A stretch of 64,000 bases of DNA, from NCBI RefSeq assembly GCF_016859125.1, contig NZ_CP069338.1, forward strand, positions 8,497,501-8,561,500, in the 5' to 3' direction. The notes under the pieces are model-generated. The model searched no databases, was not told where the DNA came from, and saw only the letters and a program-made list of their open reading frames with translations. The stretch is from Archangium violaceum. Lineage in GTDB: Bacteria; Myxococcota; Myxococcia; Myxococcales; Myxococcaceae. How positions within the stretch are numbered: position 1 is the first letter of the stretch; the number at the start of each line of letters is the position of its first letter. Positions 62,501 to 64,000 of this stretch are shown here, piece by piece. Position numbers and translations under genes: made by a program.

Positions 62501-64000
62501 CGACTGCGGCAACTGGCGCAGGGTGAGGCCCGGCATCTGGATGGCTTCCGCGGGTGCGTTCTGCAGGATGAACATCACCTGGAAGAGAGGCGGGCGGCTG
62601 AGGTCGCGCTGGGGCTGGAGCTCCTCGACGAGCTTCTCGAAGGGGAGGTCCTGGTGCTCGTAGGCGGCGAGGGTGGTGTCACGCACCTGGAGCAACAGGT
62701 CGCGGAAGGACATGCCGGAGGAGAAGCGCGAGCGCAGGACGAGCGTGTTGATGAAGAAGCCGATGAGGCCCTCGAGCTCGGTGCTGCGGCGGCCGGCGAT
62801 GGGAGAGCCGACGGAGATGTCGTCCTGGCGCGAGTAGCGGTGCAGGAGGGCCTGGAAGCCGGCCAGCAGCGTCATGAACGGGGTGGCGCCCAGACGCATG
62901 GAGAGCGACTTGATGGACTCGGAGAGTTCCTTGGGCAGAGCCAGGCGAACGCTGTCACCCCGGAAGGTCTGAACAGGAGGACGGGGCTTGTCGGTGGCCA
63001 GCTCCAGATGCGCCGGAGCACCGTTGAGCTGTTGCTTCCAGAAGCCCAGTTGCGTGTCGAGGACTTCTCCCTGCAACCAGGAGCGCTGCCAGAGGGCGAA
63101 GTCGGCGTACTGGATGGGGAGGAGTGGCAGGGAGGGCCGCCGGCCCGCGGTGAAGGCGGCGTAGAGCGCGGCCACCTCGCGCACGAGCACGCCCATGGAC
63201 CAGCCGTCGGAGATGATGTGGTGCATCACCAGCACCAGCACGTGGTCGTCGGCGTCCATGCGCAGCAGGCTCGTCCGCAGGAGCGGACCGTTGGCCAGGT
63301 TGAAGGAGAATTGGGCCTCCTGACGGGCCAGCACCTGGGCCCGGGCCTCACGCTCGGCGGCGGGCACGTCCTGGAGGTCCACCACATCGAGGGGGACGGA
63401 GAGCGTCGGAGCAATCAGCTGGACAGGCTCGCCATCACGGGAGGCGAAGGTGGTGCGCAGGGACTCGTGACGGCACACGAGTTCCTCGAAGGCGCGGCGC
63501 AGGGCCTCGATGTCCAACCGGCCCGAGAGCCTGAGCGCATAGGGGATGTTGTAGACGGGGCTACCGGGCTCGAGTTGGTCCAGGAACCACAGCCGCTGCT
63601 GGGAGAAGGCCAGCGGGATTTCACCCGTGCGAGGCGCGGGCCGTAGCGGAGGTGCTTGCTGTGCACCGCGGGATTGCAGGGCGTTCGCGTCGTCGATCTT
63701 TCCCGCGAGCGCGGAAAGGGTGGGCGCTTCGAAGAGGGCGCGGACGGGCAGCTCCACCTGGAAGGCGGAGCGCAGGCGAGAGAGGACGCGGGTGGCCAGC
63801 AGCGAGTGGCCGCCCAGCTCGAAGAAGTTGTCCTCGGCACCGACGCGGGGCACCCCGAGCACCTCGGCCCAGATGGCGGCGAGCTGCTGCTCGGTGGGGG
63901 TGCGCGGGGCGATGTATTCGGTCGCGGAGTCGATGGAGACCTCCGGAGCGGGAAGGGCCTTGCGGTTGACCTTGCCATTGGGCGTGAGCGGCAGCTGCTC
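56513..64000 (-). CDS. Non-ribosomal peptide synthetase, partial, ends in TE
   Basis: The 3' part of a third synthetase; its frame is open to the window edge. From the edge inward: end of an A domain (LTPNGKVNRKALP), PCP (about 63,860-63,650), C (HHIISDG), A (62,260-60,780), PCP, C (HHIVSDG), A (59,080-57,600), PCP and a thioesterase with GWSFGG and FDTHAPG near 57,000. I read the pockets as DLFNNALTYK (small residue such as alanine or glycine) and DASTVAGVCK (tyrosine-like). No epimerase is seen. Its domains are not near-copies of those in the other two synthetases, so it belongs to a separate lineage. Whether it makes part of the same product is open. Confidence 0.9.
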   Translation of the reverse strand, partial: EQLPLTPNGKVNRKALPAPEVSIDSATEYIAPRTPTEQQLAAIWAEVLGVPRVGAEDNFFELGGHSLLATRVLSRLRSAFQVELPVRALFEAPTLSALAGKIDDANALQSRGAQQAPPLRPAPRTGEIPLAFSQQRLWFLDQLEPGSPVYNIPYALRLSGRLDIEALRRAFEELVCRHESLRTTFASRDGEPVQLIAPTLSVPLDVVDLQDVPAAEREARAQVLARQEAQFSFNLANGPLLRTSLLRMDADDHVLVLVMHHIISDGWSMGVLVREVAALYAAFTAGRRPSLPLLPIQYADFALWQRSWLQGEVLDTQLGFWKQQLNGAPAHLELATDKPRPPVQTFRGDSVRLALPKELSESIKSLSMRLGATPFMTLLAGFQALLHRYSRQDDISVGSPIAGRRSTELEGLIGFFINTLVLRSRFSSGMSFRDLLLQVRDTTLAAYEHQDLPFEKLVEELQPQRDLSRPPLFQVMFILQNAPAEAIQMPGLTLRQLPQSSGTSKFDWTLAFTDTPNGFTGGLEYNVDLFERDTIVRATEHLRILLEAAISNPETRLSELPLLPEAEKHKLLVEWNDLPLDYPREATLHELFEAQVERTPDAEALVDGTRSLTYAELNARANQLAHSLRALGVTPETPVGICSRRSADLVVGLLGILKAGGLYVPLDPAYPRERLGFIVEDAQLRFLVAQSAVTDSLPAHSAHVLLLDKDAETLSRAPTHNPSRAAFSGNLAYLIYTSGSTGRPKGVSIEHRNAVSFLFWARSVFSPELLSGLLASTSIAFDLSVFELFLPLSLGGTVILAGNALELPSLPAAHRVSLVNTVPSAMSELLRSGGLPSSVRVVNLAGEPLASSLVQHLYQQPGLSLVYDLYGPSETTTYSTFTLRHSDKPATIGRPISGTRVYLLDAHLQPVPTGVPGEVFIAGAGVSRGYLGRPELTADRFLPDPFSSTPGSRMYRTGDLSRYRADGTLEYLGRTDFQVKVRGFRIELGEIESVLDKHPGVRQVVVVAREDRPGDKRLVAYLTPSSTEAPTTAELRAYLKQHLPEYMVPSAFVVLEQLPLTPNGKVNRKALPAPEVSIDSATEYIAPRTPTEQQLSAIWAEVLGVPRVGAEDNFFELGGHSLLATRVLSRLRSAFLVELPVRALFEAPTLSALALKLDEAQRSHRAPQPSRLRSIVREGDIPLAFAQQRLWFLDQLEPGSPAYNLPVANRLSGPLNTEALQRAFEELVRRHESLRTTFASRDGQPIQVIAPSLPVPLEVVDLQDVPTSEREARARELARQEALRPFDLANGPLLRATLLRLGADDHLLVFVMHHIVSDGWSMGVLVREVATLYVAYASGQQPSLPPLPVQYADYALWQRSWLQEEVLDAQLRFWKQQLSGAPAHLELATDKPRPPVQTFRGDNVRVALPKALSESIKSLSMRLGATPFMTLLAGFQVLLHHYSRQDDISVGSPIAGRRDAELEGLIGFFVNTLILRTRVSPQATFRELLLQVRDTTLAAYEHQDLPFEKLVEQLQPQRDLSRSPFFQVMFVLQNAPTEALRLRQDLTLEPVALAGGTSKFDWTLALTDTPEGFAGGLEYNVDLFERDTVVRAMEHLRTLLEAAVAHPETRLSELSLLSEAEQRKLLVEWNDTHADAPRDATIHELFEAQAARTPNALAVLFGQQSLTFRELDTRANQLAHALRGLGVGPDIPVALCVEPSLEMVIGLMGILKAGGTYVPLDPAHPADRLAFMLEDCRAPLLLTQAHLVGTLPAFSGQVLRLDTDWQTLSARGDVPPRHRTTPDNLAYIIYTSGSTGRPKGVMVPHRGVPNLVQAQARTFGIRPGSRVLQFASFSFDASVSEVAVTLLSGATLCLARRDSLMPGPGLVALLREQAINVVTFPPSLLALLPSEGLDSLHTVVSAGEACSPELVSRWASPGRRFLNGYGPTETTVCATMATCAPDGQRPPIGRPLPNVQLYVLDEHQRPVPIGVPGELYIGGVGVSRGYLNRPELTAEKFIPDPFSGEAGARLYRTGDLVRYRADGNLEYLGRIDFQVKVRGFRIELGEIESVLDKHPGVRQSIVIAREDRPGDKRLVAYLAPSGQQAPTTAALRAHLKEHLPEYMVPSAFVVLEQLPLSPNGKVDRRALPIPEATVSGSEYIAPRTPIEEQLAGIWSEVLSVPRVGIRDNFFELGGHSLLATRVTSRVFQVLERRVSVLTLFQNPTIELLAEALRQQQDASEGPRALVKLRAGESHLRPLFLVHAAGGGVMSYTDLVGHLDAARPVYGLHDPALDGAEPIPASVEAMARHYVAQIREVQPHGPYYLGGWSFGGVLAFEMAQQLQAAGEKVDLLTLFDTHAPGKKGEVDELNLLSAFCHNLGLSWRDLPLDSERLLQLSGRERLAYVLEQARGVVGGGAVVDLDQAWRLYETFMRHIRAQQSYEPRPYAGSAVLFKASTQPEGVAPDGRLGWSAWITGALEVQEVPGAHHTMLNEPHAAPLAERLTHHLKTLAQREAA

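Noticed and set aside
1-64000. tRNA, rRNA or riboswitch genes
   Set aside because: I looked for conserved tRNA loops and rRNA segments in the gaps and saw none; the gaps are short and mostly filled by ribosome-binding sites.

Overview
The window is high-GC DNA with the gene style of a predatory myxobacterium, most likely of the Cystobacterineae (Archangium, Cystobacter or Melittangium type). The evidence is long NRPS genes, many ATGA start/stop overlaps, a small lipoprotein gene and an IS66 relic. No rRNA, tRNA or housekeeping marker is present, so this placement is an inference from style. Almost all of the window is one or two natural-product gene clusters. Left edge (1-3192): a DUF2283-type small protein, a 1.47 kb IS66-family element with matching terminal inverted repeats and a gutted tnpC, a gene remnant beside it, and a leftward pair (lipoprotein plus small protein). 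An 89-bp direct repeat lies on both sides of this block. Leftward operon (12938 to 3193, start/stop overlaps at most junctions): transketolase N half, transketolase C half, LysW-type amino-group carrier protein, LysX-type ATP-grasp ligase, ArgC/LysY-type reductase, an HK97-fold capsid (encapsulin-like) protein, sulfotransferase, short-chain dehydrogenase, ArgB/LysZ-type kinase, LysK-type deacylase and an acyl-CoA dehydrogenase. The set resembles carrier-protein pathways that build the diamino-dihydroxyheptanoate/azabicycle precursor in azinomycin and vazabitide biosynthesis. The embedded viral-type shell protein fits the 'family 3' natural-product encapsulins. Rightward operon (13134 to 51092): acyl-AMP ligase, a three-module NRPS ending in a thioesterase, a five-module NRPS, a KS-AT-ACP-TE polyketide synthase, a DHA2-type exporter with its HlyD adaptor, a freestanding carrier protein, and cysD-cysN-cysC, which make PAPS, the sulfotransferase cofactor. 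A convergent cysQ (PAP phosphatase) and a second sulfotransferase follow. Working model: the carrier-protein pathway makes an amino acid that is sulfated, and sulfate loss closes a strained ring. The Cys enzymes supply PAPS and remove PAP, the capsid-like protein encloses or catalyses a reactive step, and the assembly lines build the peptide/polyketide frame. The three modules of the first NRPS and the first three of the second are an in-register duplication at a constant 10,376-bp offset, with domain-by-domain differences in divergence that suggest recombination. Right end (52651-64000, leftward): a third NRPS running off the window (PCP-C-A-PCP-C-A-PCP-TE), an EntS-like exporter and a penicillin-acylase-type Ntn hydrolase, all joined by ATGA overlaps. 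This could be the maturation/export arm of the same pathway or a neighbouring cluster.
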